A stretch of 64,000 nt of DNA, taken from assembly GCA_026168455.1 (NCBI GenBank), contig CM047426.1, positions 58,439,812 through 58,503,811 on the forward strand, read 5' to 3'. The notes beneath the pieces were generated by a model that saw only the letters and a program-made list of their open reading frames with translations, was not told the origin of the DNA and did no database searches. The number at the start of each line of letters is the position of its first letter. The stretch's first letter is position 1. Origin of the DNA: Theocolax elegans (lineage: Eukaryota; Arthropoda; Insecta; Hymenoptera; Cerocephalidae). Below are positions 9,791-23,264 of the stretch, piece after piece. A program made the translations under genes and the position numbers.

Positions 9791-10490
9791 ATACTTTTAC
9801 CAGGGGAGCAGCATACCAAGAAAGGTTGGTGGATACTTCTCGTGCCTCCTTTATTACGTTTTTGTGCAATTCCATCCCGCGCTTCCTTACTGCGTGTGTG
9901 CGAGTTACCGCGTTTCCCCCTATTCCCCTCCCCCTTTTTTTCGAGCTGCTTTCAACCCGCGATCCCATATCGCAGCCGCGCCGTCGGTCGACATTAAACT
10001 CGTCGCGGACGAGCAGCGCAAATTCAGCCACCGATTCGGGATATTTGATTTACAAATTGCACTCGTGTAATCTGCAGCAGAGATTAGTAGAATGAGATTG
10101 CCGATGAGCATGGCAGGAGTGCGCTGCTCGTTTTGCCTAAGAAAGTGGCGACACTCTCGGTTCGCATATGAAGCTTTCGCACAATTTGAGAGTAATGGGG
10201 GAAGGAAAGTAGCTGGAGTAGGGTGGTGCGAACAACGAAGAAAGAGAAGAGAGAGAGAGAGAGAGGGAGAGAGAGCAAACATATTGTTGATGCGCGCATT
10301 ATATCCTTGGAATTATTTGACGATTGAATTTAGCGTCAACCCTTTTATTTCAGCCATTGCATAAAATTTTATAAAATTAATGAATATCAAAATTATTAAT
10401 ATGTATACATAAATTAATAAACTCAAACGGGGGGTAGATGATAATAAATCAATTCAAATACAGAACTTTGCAGGAGTTCATTGATCAAGT
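9791..10490. other. Moderately GC-rich unique-looking DNA
   Basis: GC content rises between about 9860 and 10230. Several overlapping open stretches of 80-120 codons occur on both strands, but none has a recognisable domain. A (GA)n tract lies at about 10246-10276. It could be an exon or promoter of a host gene, or an old transposon; the sequence does not decide. Confidence 0.3.
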
Positions 10491-10504
10491 GGATTAAATT
10501 AAAT

Positions 10505-10548
10505 GCATGTTTCCAAGCGGTCGTGGGTTCGAATCCCATGCATTACAT
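10505..10548 (+). pseudogene. tRNA-like fragment (T arm / B box)
   Basis: GGTCGTGGGTTCGAATCCC contains a good pol III B box (GGTTCGAATCC) inside a 5-bp T stem. It is flanked by 8-bp inverted repeats (AATGCATG/CATGCATT) and followed by a T-run. D arm, anticodon arm and a matching acceptor are absent, so this is a tRNA-derived scrap or SINE remnant rather than a tRNA gene. Confidence 0.45.
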
Positions 10549-10792
10549 TTTTTTTTTATTTTATTATTATTATTTATTATTATTTATTATTATTGTTATA
10601 ATTATAAATTCAATATTAGCTATAAAATTGTAATTTTTTTCATATTTTAAAAACAAGACAAAAACTTAATGAAGTATTTAAATACCTTTGAAAAATAAAG
10701 GTATTTACTAAAATATTTAATACATTTAGTATAATGAAAATAGTACATTTTTTGTTTTTTATAAACTTCTTAAACTTTTGTACATTCAAAAT
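10549..10792. other. AT-rich spacer
   Basis: T-run and ATT-rich low-complexity DNA between the tRNA-like scrap and the satellite unit; nothing else seen. Confidence 0.4.
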
Positions 10793-10926
10793 CTATCTAT
10801 ATAATAATTAAGAGGCGGAGTCTCCGGTCTTTCTGTGACGTAATTTTTCTCCGGTCTTTCTATGACGTAATTTTTCTCCGGTCTTTCTATGACGTCAATT
10901 TTCTCCGGCTATTTCGTTACGTAAAT
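10793..10926 (-). repeat. Satellite-unit end block (27-bp repeats and CTATCTATA tail)
   Basis: The block begins with a CTATCTATATAATA tract, then AATTAAGAGGCGGAGTC. It continues with 3.5 tandem copies of a ~27-bp unit (core CTCCGGTCTTTCTATGACGT) and then enters the first 98-bp monomer. A nearly identical block occurs at 23560-23725 at the same end of a retroposed copy, so it is a fixed end of the mobile unit. Strand is given as minus because the microsatellite tail then lies at the 3' end, as in retroposons. Confidence 0.7.
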
Positions 10927-13900
10927 GATGATGCCCCGATGACCTGGAGGACAGGATGGCGACCTGGACATCGTCTACAGGAAACGACATTTTTTTAAAA
11001 ATAATTGTAGTTGTCGTCCTAGTAGATGATGCCCCGATGACCTGGAGGTCAGAACGGCAACCTGGACATTGTCTACAGGAAGTGACATTTTTTTAAATAT
11101 AATTGTAGTTGTCGTCCTAGTAGATGATGCCCCGATGAGCTGGAGGTCAGGACGGCGACCTGGACATCGTCTATAGGAAGTGACATTTTTAAAAAAAATA
11201 ATTGTAGTTGTCATTCTAGTAGATGATGCCCCGATGACCTGGAGGTCAGGATGGCGACCTGGACAACGTCTACAGGAAGTGACATTTTTTTAAAAAATTA
11301 ATGTAGTTATCGTCCTAGTAGATGATGCCCCGATGACCTGGAGGTCAGGATGGCGACCTGGGCATCGTCTACCGAAAGTGAAATTTTTTAAATTAATTAT
11401 GTAGTTGTCGTCCTAGTAGATGATGCCCCGATGACCTGGAGGTCAGAACGGCAACCTGGACATTGTCTACAGGAAGTGACATTTTTTTAAAATAATTGTA
11501 GTTGTCGTCCTAGTAGATGATGCCCCGATGAGCTGGAGGTCAGGACGGCGACCTGGACATCGTCTATAGGAAGTGACATTTTTAAAAAAAATAATTGTAG
11601 TTGTCATTCTAGTAGATGATGCCCCGATGACCTGGAGGTCAGGATGGCGACCTGGACAACGTCTACAGGAAGTGACATTTTTTTAAAAAATTAATGTAGT
11701 TATCGTCCTAGTAGATGATGCCCCGATGACCTGGAGGTCAGGATGGCGACCTGGGCATCGTCTACCGAAAGTGAAATTTTTTTAAATTAATTGTAGTTGT
11801 CGTCCTAGTAGATGATGCCCCGATGACCTGGAGGTCAGGATGGCGACCTGAATATCGTCTACAGGAAGTGACATTTTTTTAAAAAATAAATGTAGTTGTC
11901 GTCCTAGTAGATGATGCCCGATGACCTGGAGGTCAGGATGGCGACCTGGACATCGCCTACAGGAAGTGAAATTTTTTTAAATTAATTGTAGTTGTCGTCC
12001 TAGTAGATGATGCCCCGATAACCTGGAGGTCAGGATGGCGACCTCGACATCGTCTACAGGAAGTGACATTTTTTAAAAAAATGAATGTAGTTGTCGTCCT
12101 AGTAGATGATGCCCCGATGACCTGGAGGTCAGGATGGCGACCTGGACATCGCCTACAGGAAGTGAAATTTTTTAAAATTAATTGTAGTTGTCGTCCTAGT
12201 AGATGATGCCCCGATAACCTGGAGGTCAGGATAGCGACCTGGACATCGTCTACAGGAAGTGACATTTTTTTAAAAATAATTGTAGTTGTCGTCCTAGTAG
12301 ATGATGCCCCGATGACCTGGAGGTCAGGATGGCGACCTGGGCATCGTCTACAGGAAGTGACATTTTTTTAAAAATAATTGTAGTTGTCCTCCTAGTAGAT
12401 GATGCCCCGATGACCTGGAGGTCAGGATGGCGACCTGGGCATCGTCTACATGAAGCGACATTTTTTTAAAAATAATTGTAGTTGTCGTCCTAGTAGATGA
12501 TGACCCGATGACCTGGAGATCAGGATGGTGACCTGGACAACGTCTACAGGAAGAGACATTTTTTTAAAAAATAAATGTAGTTGTCGTCCTAGTAGATGAT
12601 GCCGCGATGACCTGGAGGTCAGGATGGCGACCTGGACATCGCCTACAGGAAGTGAAATTTTTTAAAATTAATTGTAGTTGTCGTCCTAGTAGATGATGCC
12701 CCGATAACCTGGAGGTCAGGATGGCGACCTGGACATCGTCTACAGGAAGTGACATTTTTTTAAAAATAATTGTAGTTGTCGTCCTAGTAGATGATGCCCC
12801 GATGACCTGGAGGTCAGGATGGCGACCTGGGCATCGTCTACAGGAAGTGACATTTTTTAAAAATAATTGTAGTTGTCCTCCTAGTAGATGATGCCTAGAT
12901 GACCTGGAGGTCAGAACGGCAACCTGGACATTGTCTACAGGAAGTGACATTTTTTAAAAATAATTGTAGTTGTCGTCCTAGTAGATGATGCCCCGATGAC
13001 CTGGAGGTCAGGATGGCGACCTGGGCATCGTCTACAGGAAGTGACATTTTTTAAAATAATTGTAGTTGTCCTCCTAGTAGATGATGCCCCGATGACCTGG
13101 AGGTCAGGATGGCGACCTGGGCATCGTCTACATGAAGCGACATTTTTTAAAAATAATTGTAGTTGTCGTCCTAGTAGATGATGACCCGATGACCTGGAGA
13201 TCAGGATGGTGACCTGGACAACGTCTACAGGAAGAGACATTTTTTTAAAAAATAAATGTAGTTGTCGTCCTAGTAGATGATGCCGCGATGACCTGGAGGT
13301 CAGGATGGCGACCTGGGCATCGTCTACATGAAGCGACATTTTTTAAAAATAATTGTAGTTGTCGTCCTAGTAGATGATGACCCGATGACCTGGAGATCAG
13401 ATGGTGACCTGGACAACGTCTACAGGAAGAGACATTTTTTTAAAAAATAAATGTAGTTGTCGTCCTAGTAGATGATGCCGCGATGACCTGGAGGTCAGGA
13501 TGGCGACCTGGACATCGCCTACAGGAAGTGAAATTTTTTAAAATTAATTGTAGTTGTCGTCCTAGTAGATGATGCCCCGAGAACCTGGAGGTCAGGATGG
13601 CGACCTGGACATCGGCTACAGGAAGTGACATTTTTTAAAAATAATTGTAGTTGTCGTCCTAGTAGATGATTCCCCGATGACCCGGAGGTCAGGATGGCGA
13701 CCTGGGCATCGTCTACAGGAAGTGACATTTTTTTAAAAATAATTGTAGTTGTCCTCCTAGTAGATGATGCCCCGATGACCTGGAGGTCAGGATGGCGACT
13801 TGGACATCGTCTACAGTAAGTGACATTTTTTTAAAAATAATTGTAGTTGTCGTCCTAGTAGATGATGCCCCGATAACGTGGAGGTCAGGACGGCAACCTG

Positions 13901-16900
13901 GACATTGTCTACAGGAAGTGACATTTTTTAAAAATAATTGTAGTTGTCGTCCTAGTAGATGATGCCCCGATGACCTGGAGGTCAGGATGGCGACCTGGAC
14001 ATCGTCTACAGGAAGTGACATTTTTTAAAAAATAATTGTAGTTGTCGTCCTAGTAGATGATGCCCCGATGAACGTGGAGGTCAGGATGGCGACCTGGACA
14101 TCGTCTACAGGAAGTGACATTTTTTAAAAATAATTGTAGTTGTCGTCCTAGTAGATGATGCCCCGATGACCTGGAGGTCAGGATGGCTGACCTGGACATC
14201 GTCTACAGGAAGTGACATTTTTTAAAAATAAATTGTAGTTGTCGTCCTAGTAGATGATGCCGCGATGACCTGGAGGTCAGGATGGCGACCTGGGCATTCG
14301 TCTACATGAAGTGACATTTTTTTAAAACATAATTGTAGTTGTCGTCCTAGTAGATGATGACCCGATGACCTGGAGATCAGGATGGCGACCTGGACAACGT
14401 CTACAGGAAGAGACATTTTTTTAAAAATAATTGTAGTTGTCGTCCTAGTAGATGATGCCGCGATGACCTGGCGGTCAGGATGGCGACCTCGGACATCGCC
14501 TACAGGAAGTGAAATTTTTTAAATTAATGTAGTTGTCGTCCTAGTAGACTGATGCCCCGGATAACCTGGAGGTCAGGATGGAGACCTGGACATCGTCTAC
14601 AGGAAAGGTGACATTTTTTTTAAAAATAATTGTAGTTGTCGTCCTAGTAGATGATTCCCCGATGACCCGGAGGTCAGGATGGCGACCTGGGCATCGTCTA
14701 CAGGAAGTGACATTTTTTTAAAAATAATGTAGTTGTCCTCCTAGTAGATGATGCCCCGATGACCTGGAGGTCAGGATGGCGACTTGGACATCGTCTACAG
14801 AAGTGACATTTTTTTTAAAAATAATTGTAGTTGTCGTCCTAGTAGATGATGCCCCGATAACGTGGAGGTCAGGATGGCGACCTGCACATCGTCTACAGGA
14901 AGTGACATTTTTTAAAAAATAAATGTAGTTGTCGTCCTAGTAGATGATGCCCCGATGACCTGGAGGTCAGGATGGTGATCTGGACATCGTCTACAGGAAG
15001 TGACAATTTTTTAAAATTAATTGTAGTTGTCGTCCTAGTAGATGATGCCCCGATGACCTGGAGGTCAGATGGCGACCTGGACATCGTCTACAGGAAGTGA
15101 CATTTTTTTAAAAATAATTGTAGTTGTCGTCTAGTAGATGATGCCCCGATGACCTGGAGGTCAGGATGGCGACCTGGGCATCGTCTACAGGAAGTGACAT
15201 TTTTTAAAAATAATTGTAGTTGTCCTCCTAGTAGATGATGCCTAGATGACCTGAAGGTCAGAACGGCACCTGGACATTGTCTACAGGAAGTGACATTTTT
15301 TTAAAAATAATTGTAGTGGTCGTCCTAGTAGATGATGCCCCGATGACCTGGAGGTCAGGATGGCGACTTGGACATCGTCTACAGGAAGTGACATTTTTTT
15401 AAAAATAATTGTAGTGTCGTCCTAGTAGATGATGCCCCGATAACGTGGAGGTCAGGATGGCGACCTGCACATCGTCTACAGGAAGAGACATTTTTTTAAA
15501 AATAATGTAGTTGTCGTCCTAGTAGATGATGCCGCGATGACCTGGAGGTCAGGATGGCGACCTGGACATCGCCTACAGGAAGTGAAATTTTTTAAAATTA
15601 ATTGTAGTTGTCGTCCTAGTAGATGATGCCCCGATAACCTGGAGGTCAGGATGGCGACCTGGACATCGTCTACAGGAAGTGACATTTTTTTAAAAATAAT
15701 TGTAGTTGTCGTCCTAGTAGATGATGCCCCGATGACCTGGAGGTCAGGATGGCGACCTGGGCATCGTCTACAGGAAGTGACATTTTTTTAAAAATAATTG
15801 TAGTTGTCCTCCTAGTAGATGATGCCTAGATGACCTGGAGGTCAGAACGGCAACCTGGACATGTCTACAGGAAGTGACATTTTTTAAAAATAATTGTAGT
15901 GGTCGTCCTAGTAGATGATGCCCCGATGACCTGGAGGTCAGGATGGCGACTTGGACATCGTCTACAGGAAGTGACATTTTTTTAAAAATAATTGTAGTTG
16001 TCGTCCTAGTAGATGATGCCCCGATAACGTGGAGGTCAGGATGGCGACCTGCACATCGTCTACAGGAAGTGACATTTTTAAAAAAAATAAATGTAGTTGT
16101 CGTCCTAGTAGATGATGCCCCGATGACCTGGAGGTCAGGATGGTGATCTGGACATCGTCTACAGGAAGTGACATTTTTTTAAAAATAATTGTAGTTGTCG
16201 TCCTAGTAGATGATGCCCCGATGACCTGGAGGTCAGGATGGCGACTGGACATCGTCTACAGGAAGTGACATTTTTTAAAAATAATTGTAGTTGTCGTCCT
16301 AGTAGATGATGCCCCGATACCTGGAGGTCAGGATGGCGACCTGGACATCGTCTACAGGAAGTGACATTTTTTTAAAAATAATTGTAGTTGTCGTCCTAGT
16401 AGATGATGCCCCGATGACCTGGAGGTCAGGATGGCGACCTGGACATCGTCTACAGGAAGTGACATTTTTTTAAAAATAATTGTAGTTGTCCTCCTAGTAG
16501 ATGATGCCTAGATGACCTGAAGGTCAGAACGGCACCTGGACATTGTCTACAGGAAGTGACATTTTTTTAAAAATAATTGTAGTGTCGTCCTAGTAGATGA
16601 TGCCCCGATGACCTGGAGGTCAGGATGGCGACTTGGACATCGTCTACAGTAAGTGACATTTTTTTAAAAATAATTGTAGTTGTCGTCCTAGTAGATGATG
16701 CCCCGATAACGTGGAGGTCAGGATGGCGACCTGCACATCGTCTACAGGAAGTGACATTTTTAAAAAAAATAAATGTAGTTGTCGTCCTAGTAGATGATGC
16801 CCCGATGACCTGGAGGTCAGGATGGTGATCTGGACATCGTCTACAGGAAGTGACAATTTTTTAAAATTAATTGTAGTTGTCGTCCTAGTAGATGATGCCC

Positions 16901-19900
16901 CGATAACCTGGAGGTCAGGATGGCGACCTGGACATCGTCTACAGGAAGTGACATTTTTTTAAAAATAATTGTAGTTGTCGTCCTAGTAGATGATGCCCCG
17001 ATGACCTGGAGGTCAGGATGGCGACCTGGGCATCGTCTACAGGAAGTGACATTTTTTTAAAAATAATTGTAGTTGTCCTCCTAGTAGATGATGCCTAGAT
17101 GACCTGAAGGTCAGAACGGCAACCTGGACATTGTCTACAGGAAGTGACATTTTTTTAAAAATAATTGTAGTGGTCGTCCTAGTAGATGATGCCCCGATGA
17201 CCTGGAGGTCAGGATGGCGACTTGGACATCGTCTACAGGAAGTGACATTTTTTTAAAAATAATTGTAGTTGTCGTCCTAGTAGATGATGCCCCGATAACG
17301 TGGAGGTCAGGATGGCGACCTGCACATCGTCTACAGGAAGAGACATTTTTTTAAAAAATAAATGTAGTTGTCGTCCTAGTAGATGATGCCGCGATGACCT
17401 GGAGGTCAGGATGGCGACCTGGACATCGCCTACAGGAAGTGAAATTTTTTTAAAATTAATTGTAGTTGTCGTCCTAGTAGATGATGCCCCGATAACCTGG
17501 AGGTCAGGATGGCGACCTGGACATCGTCTACAGGAAGTGACATTTTTTAAAAAATAATTGTAGTTGTCGTCCTAGTAGATGATGCCCCGATGACCTGGAG
17601 GTCAGGATGGCGACCTGGGACATCGTCTACAGGAAGTGACATTTTTTTAAAATAATGTAGTTGTCGTCCTAGTAGATGATGCCCCGATGACCTGGAGGTC
17701 AGGATCGGCGACCTGGACATCGTCTACAGGAAGTGACATTTTTTTAAAAATAATTGTAGTTGTCGTCCTAGTAGATGATGCCCCGATGACCTGGAGGTCA
17801 GGATGGCGACCTGGACATCGTCTACAGGAAGTGACATTTTTTTAAAAATAATTGTAGTTGTCCGTCCTAGTAGATGATGCCCCGATGACCTGGAGGTCAG
17901 GATGGCGACCTGGCATCGTCTACAGGAAGTGACATTTTTTAAAATAATTGTAGTTGTCGTCCTAGTAGATGATGCCCCGATGACCTGGAGGTCAGGATGG
18001 CGACCTGGCAATCGTCTACAGGAAGTGACATTTTTTTAAAAATAATTGTAGTTGTCGTCCTAGTAGATGATGCCGATGACCTGGAGGTCAGGATGGCGAC
18101 CTGGGCATCGTCTACAGGAAGTGACATTTTTTTAAAAATAATTGTAGTTGTCGTCCTAGTAGATGATGCCCAGATGACCTGGAGGTCAGGATGGCGACCT
18201 GGACATCGTCTACAGGAAGTGACATTTTTTAAAAAATAATTGTAGTGTCGTCCTAGTAGATGATGCCCCGATGACCTGGAGGTCAGGATGGCGACCTGGG
18301 ACATCGTCTACAGGAAGTGAAATTTTTTAAAATAATTGTAGTTGTCGTCCTAGTAGATGATGCCCCGATGACCTGGAGGTCAGGATGGCGACCTGGACAT
18401 CGTCTACATGAAGCTGACATTTTTTTAAAAATAATTGTAGTTGTCGTCCTAGTAGATGATGACCCGATGACCTGGAGGATCAGGATGGCGACCTGGGCCA
18501 TCGTCTACAGGAAGTGACATTTTTTTAAAAATAATTGTAGTTGTCCTCCTAGTAGATGATGCCCGCGATGACCTGGAGGTCAGGATGGCGACCTGGGCAT
18601 CGTCTACATGAAGCGACATTTTTTTAAAAATAATTGTAGTTTGTCGTCCTAGTAGATGATGACCCGATGACTGGAGGATCAGGATGGTGACCTGGACAAC
18701 GTCTACAGGAAGAGACATTTTTTTAAAAAAATAAATGTAGTTGTCGTCCTAGTAGATGATGCCGCGATGACCTGGAGGTCAGGATGGCGACCTGGACATC
18801 GCCTACAGGAAGTGAAATTTTTTAAAATTAATTGTAGTTGTCGTCCTAGTAGATTGATGCCCCGATAACCTGGAGGTCAGGATGGCGACCTGGACATCGT
18901 CTACAGGAAGTGACATTTTTTTAAAAATAATTGTAGTTGTCGTCCTAGTAGATGATGCCCCGATGACCTGGAGGTCAGGATGGCGACCTGGGCATCGTCT
19001 ACAGGAAGTGACATTTTTTTAAAAATAATTGTAGTTGTCCTCCTAGTAGATGATGCCTAGATGACCTGGAGGTCAGAACGGCAACCTGGACATTGTCTAC
19101 AGGAAGTGACATTTTTTTAAAAATAATTGTAGTGGTCGTCCTAGTAGATGATGCCCCGATGACCTGGAGGTCAGGATGGCGACTTGGACATCGTCTACAG
19201 TAAGTGACATTTTTTTAAAAATAATTGTAGTTGTCGTCCTAGTAGATGATGCCCCGATAACGTGGAGGTCAGGATGGCGACCTGCACATCGTCTACAGGA
19301 AGTGACATTTTTAAAAAAAATAAATGTAGTTGTCGTCCTAGTAGATGATGCCCCGATGACCTGGAGGTCAGGATGGTGATCTGGACATCGTCTACAGGAA
19401 GTGACAATTTTTTAAAATTAATTGTAGTTGTCGTCCTAGTAGATGATGCCCCGATAACCTGGAGGTCAGGATGGCGACCTGGACATCGTCTACAGGAAGT
19501 GACATTTTTTTAAAAATAATTGTAGTTGTCGTCCTAGTAGATGATGCCCCGATGACCTGGAGGTCAGGATGGCGACCTGGGCATCGTCTACAGGAAGTGA
19601 CATTTTTTTAAAAATAATTGTAGTTGTCCTCCTAGTAGATGATGCCTAGATGACCTGAAGGTCAGAACGGCAACCTGGACATTGTCTACAGGAAGTGACA
19701 TTTTTTTAAAAATAATTGTAGTGGTCGTCCTAGTAGATGATGCCCCGATGACCTGGAGGTCAGGATGGCGACTTGGACATCGTCTACAGGAAGTGACATT
19801 TTTTTTAAAAATAATTGTAGTTGTCGTCCTAGTAGATGATGCCCCGATAACGTGGAGGTCAGGATGGCGACCTGCACATCGTCTACAGGAAGAGACATTT

Positions 19901-20636
19901 TTTTAAAAAATAAATGTAGTTGTCGTCCTAGTAGATGATGCCGCGATGACCTGGAGGTCAGGATGGCGACCTGGACATCGCCTACAGGAAGTGAAATTTT
20001 TTAAAATTAATTGTAGTTGTCGTCCTAGTAGATGATGCCCCGATAACCTGGAGGTCAGGATGGCGACCTGGACATCGTCTACAGGAAGTGACATTTTTTT
20101 AAAAATAATTGTAGTTGTCGTCCTAGTAGATGATGCCCCGATGACCTGGAGGTCAGGATGGCGACCTGGGCATCGTCTACAGGAAGTGACATTTTTTTAA
20201 AAATAATTGTAGTTGTCCTCCTAGTAGATGATGCCTAGATGACCTGGAGGTCAGAACGGCAACCTGGACATTGTCTACAGGAAGTGACATTTTTTTAAAA
20301 ATAATTGTAGTGGTCGTCCTAGTAGATGATGCCCCGATGACCTGGAGGTCAGGATGGCGACTTGGACATCGTCTACAGGAAGTGACATTTTTTTAAAAAT
20401 AATTGTAGTTGTCGTCCTAGTAGATGATGCCCCGATAACGTGGAGGTCAGGATGGCGACCTGCACATCGTCTACAGGAAGTGACATTTTTAAAAAAAATA
20501 AATGTAGTTGTCGTCCTAGTAGATGATGCCCCGATGACCTGGAGGTCAGGATGGTGATCTGGACATCGTCTACAGGAAGTGACAATTTTTTAAAAAATAA
20601 ATGTAGTTGTTCTCCTATTAGATGATGCCCTGATAT
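10927..20636. repeat. Satellite array of ~99 monomers of ~98 bp
   Basis: Consecutive GATGATGCCCCGATGACCTG starts are about 98 bp apart (for example 10927, 11025). Each monomer holds two stem-loops: GTAGATGATGCCC against GGGCATCGTCTAC, with the inner palindrome GACCTGGAGGTC, and a weaker one across the T7A5 centre formed by AGGA..GACA and TGTC..TCCT. Variant monomers recur in order. Near 11040-11800 the order repeats about every 394 bp (four monomers). In the right half the CCTAGATGACCTG variant recurs at 15241, 15825, 16507, 17094, 19066, 19645 and 20234, mostly 580-590 bp apart (six monomers). Single-base indels are frequent between about 14000 and 18700. The minus-strand open frames that run through are not genes, since 98 is not a multiple of three. 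Confidence 0.95.
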
Positions 20637-20765
20637 ATAATATAATATAATATAATATAATATAATATAATATAATGTAATATAATATAATATAATATAA
20701 TATAATATAATATAATATAATATAATATAATATAATATAATATAATAAAATATATTATATATCTA
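20637..20765. repeat. (TATAA)n microsatellite
   Basis: About 22 copies of the pentamer ATAAT/TATAA directly follow the last satellite monomer, where GATGATGCCCTGATATATAA changes into the simple repeat. Confidence 0.9.
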
Positions 20766-21059
20766 TATATTGTAGAATATTATTTTAAGCGCTACTAATG
20801 AAGGTTTTGTGGCAGCTATAGAATTTTAATTTGAAAGTGTGTATATTTACCGTTTAACTTTATATTTAAGCGCTACTAAGAATGACTTAGTTGCAGCTAT
20901 AGTGTTTTTATTCTAATATTATACATATTACATTGTTGAAAAACGTAGTGTTTTAATATGAAAAAATGTATAAATATTGCAATGTTTACTTATATCGTAA
21001 TGTTTAAACGCTGCTATTAAAAATTGTTTTATTATATAATTTATTAAAAATTAATTGCG
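20766..21059. repeat. Helitron 3' flank with ~78-bp direct repeats
   Basis: AAGCGCTACTAA...GCAGCTATAG occurs at about 20789 and 20867, and a third degenerate copy (AAACGCTGCTATTAAAAATT) is at about 21005. The segment lies just past the C terminus of the Helitron helicase and may be its 3' untranslated end. I could not identify a convincing hairpin plus CTRR terminus. Confidence 0.45.
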
Positions 21060-21253
21060 TTGAAAATTTCTTTTTATACTACATTCTTTGTGTATATATT
21101 AATTGACGTTTCTTCTTTATTGTTTAAATATTTTAATTTATTCATATCTTTTTCGGTATATACAGCACTTTTATCTAATAATATTTTTAAATTATTTTTA
21201 TTTCTAACTCTAGATAATGCAACATATAATTGTCCATGACTAAATACAGGTGA
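21060..21253 (-). pseudogene. Helitron helicase, C-terminal fragment
   Basis: On the minus strand this reads FSHGQLYVALSRVRNKNNLKIL and ends near a TKNVV stop. The first two words belong to the terminal helicase motif (VI) of Helitron PIF1 domains. Its upstream partner is at 23265-23540; the two were one frame before the insertion at 21254-23264. A methionine upstream of it on the same frame (at 21346) lies inside the inserted DNA and is not a real start. Confidence 0.85.
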
Positions 21254-23264
21254 TGTTCCGTCGAATACCGCCGTCACAGTTCGGTCATCGACGAGTTGCG
21301 TCACAACCCCGTCGATATCAACGTCAGCGTGATTGTACGTGCCCAAGCATTTTTACAACCGCCAATCAGGAAAAAACGCGCGATGATGAAGAGCACTGAT
21401 TGGCGGTTGAGAAAAAGCGAGGGAATAGCGAGCGAAACTATAGAGTCGAGGGGGGAGCGCGAGTTCATGCCGATTCAGGACAAGAGAGAGGAAGGAGCTG
21501 CGAGACACACCGTAGTCAGGGTTTTTGCGAGGTTTTGTAGAGGCCGCACCGGGTCTGCCGCCGTTCCAGGGAGAGCTCGACTTCGATATATATCTGATTG
21601 GTGTTAACGCCACTGTACACGAGGCGGGAGCGCCTCCAAGGGGAGAACCACTCTCACGATTTTTCTTACGATCCGTGAAGCGATGAAAACCGAAAAGAGA
21701 CGCACGCCATCGTCAGCGAAATAACAAGGTATAATTCGTTTTCGACATTTAATAGAGAGAGAAAGAGCTAAGAGGTAAACCAACCCTTCGATATTGCTTT
21801 TAACGAGAGGTGAAACAACCCTCCGAAATTTTGTTTGACGACGAACGAGACGGGACAGGCACACATTTTCTTTGTTTAGTTACCTAACGCGACGATACGA
21901 GGACCGATACATCTATTCTAAGAGACGAGATAACATACGCATTGTTTTTTTCTTATTAATTTATTATATCGCGACGAATACTTGTGCGACGCAACAATAC
22001 GACGACAGATATTGCGAGACGGGACGAAGGACATTTTACACTACGCCACGAGGACGAATACTTTATTACGCGACCATATGACCAACCTTTAGACCGCGAC
22101 GAACCTTTGATACGACGGATTGTACGATACGACGATACCCTTACGAACACGAATTTACATAACGCGACGATACGAGGACCGATACATCGATTCTAAGAGA
22201 CGAGATAACATACGCATTGTTTTTTTTTATTAATTTATTATATCGCGACGAATACTTGTGCGACGCAACGACACGACGACAGGTATTGCAAGATGTGACG
22301 AAGGACAGTTACACCACACCACGAGGACGAACACTTTATTACGCGACCGTAATCACTCACCTTTAGACCGCGACGAACCTTCGACACGACGGATTGTACG
22401 ATACGGCGACATACTTACGAACATAAATTTCCATGATACGACGATCGTAATCATACGCCGTTACGTACCTTTTACATACATGAATTCAAACGATTGAATT
22501 CATGTCGTTGGTCATATTCGCCCAACATGGGACATTGTCGATTGTGTTAGAGACTGACCATCTCGCACAATTTCTACACTTACTCGCACGGAGTAAGTAA
22601 AAATTCATTCGTCACGATATGTTACTTGCACGAAGCGAGTAAATTTCACGATCGTTTTATTCCTTTATTTCAATTCGAGATTAACGCGCTTGCTCTCGTG
22701 GAGCGAGTGAAATCTTACCGAGCGTTCATTATTTCCTTTTGTTTACGCATTCGTCCTTTCCCATTTTATACCGTTTCACCTTACCTACGTTCACAAACCG
22801 AAAAGAACACTTTGTATATAATTTGTATCGATCACCCGACTATTTACTTTGATTTTTATCACGTTTCATTTGTACTTCGTTTTTATTTAATAAAAGGGGT
22901 TTTTATGCCGATCGGCTTTTCCCCTCAAAAAATCCAGGCCTCATTCATTTAATAATCCTCTTGCTCGTTAACATGTTATTAAATTTATTATTGACATTAT
23001 AAAAATTAAGTGACCAAAATTTATTCGTTAATTTACTCAAGTAAAATAAAATAAACATTGGAATATTAATTAATAAATGATAAAAGGAGTCTATTTACAA
23101 GAATAAATTTATATAAAATCGAATTAATAATTTTTCTTGGAACTTTTTTATAAAATTCAATTTGGTCAAATTGTAGTTAAAAGATCATCTCATACATCTA
23201 AGAATCTATCTGTGCGAATATTTCCAGATAACCGCCATTGGACTCTTTTGGACTACACGAGACA
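21254..23264 (+). mobile_element. Inserted LTR-like sequence (probable solo LTR), 2,011 bp
   Basis: The insert begins TGTTCCG and ends GAGACA and is flanked on both sides by GGTGA (21249-21253 and 23265-23269). Removing it with one GGTGA restores the Helitron helicase frame exactly at its LPSPVFSHGQ motif. TG...CA ends and a 5-bp duplication are typical of an LTR, and I see no gag or pol, so a solo LTR fits best. An AATAAA-type signal at about 22889 suggests plus orientation. Inside are a 10-bp-arm hairpin around CCGCCAATCA (about 21358-21406), two tandem copies of a 275-bp unit (21885-22450), and three diverged hairpins built on TTACTCGCA..GAGTAAG between about 22575 and 22715. Confidence 0.7.

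Noticed and set aside
10975..20585. Many minus- and plus-strand open frames of 60-134 codons with a repeated peptide across the satellite
   Set aside because: They follow the 98-bp repeat, which changes frame every unit, have no start context or domain, and end wherever an indel falls.
10927..20636. Possible CRISPR-like array
   Set aside because: Monomers are contiguous with no unique spacers, and the setting is eukaryotic.
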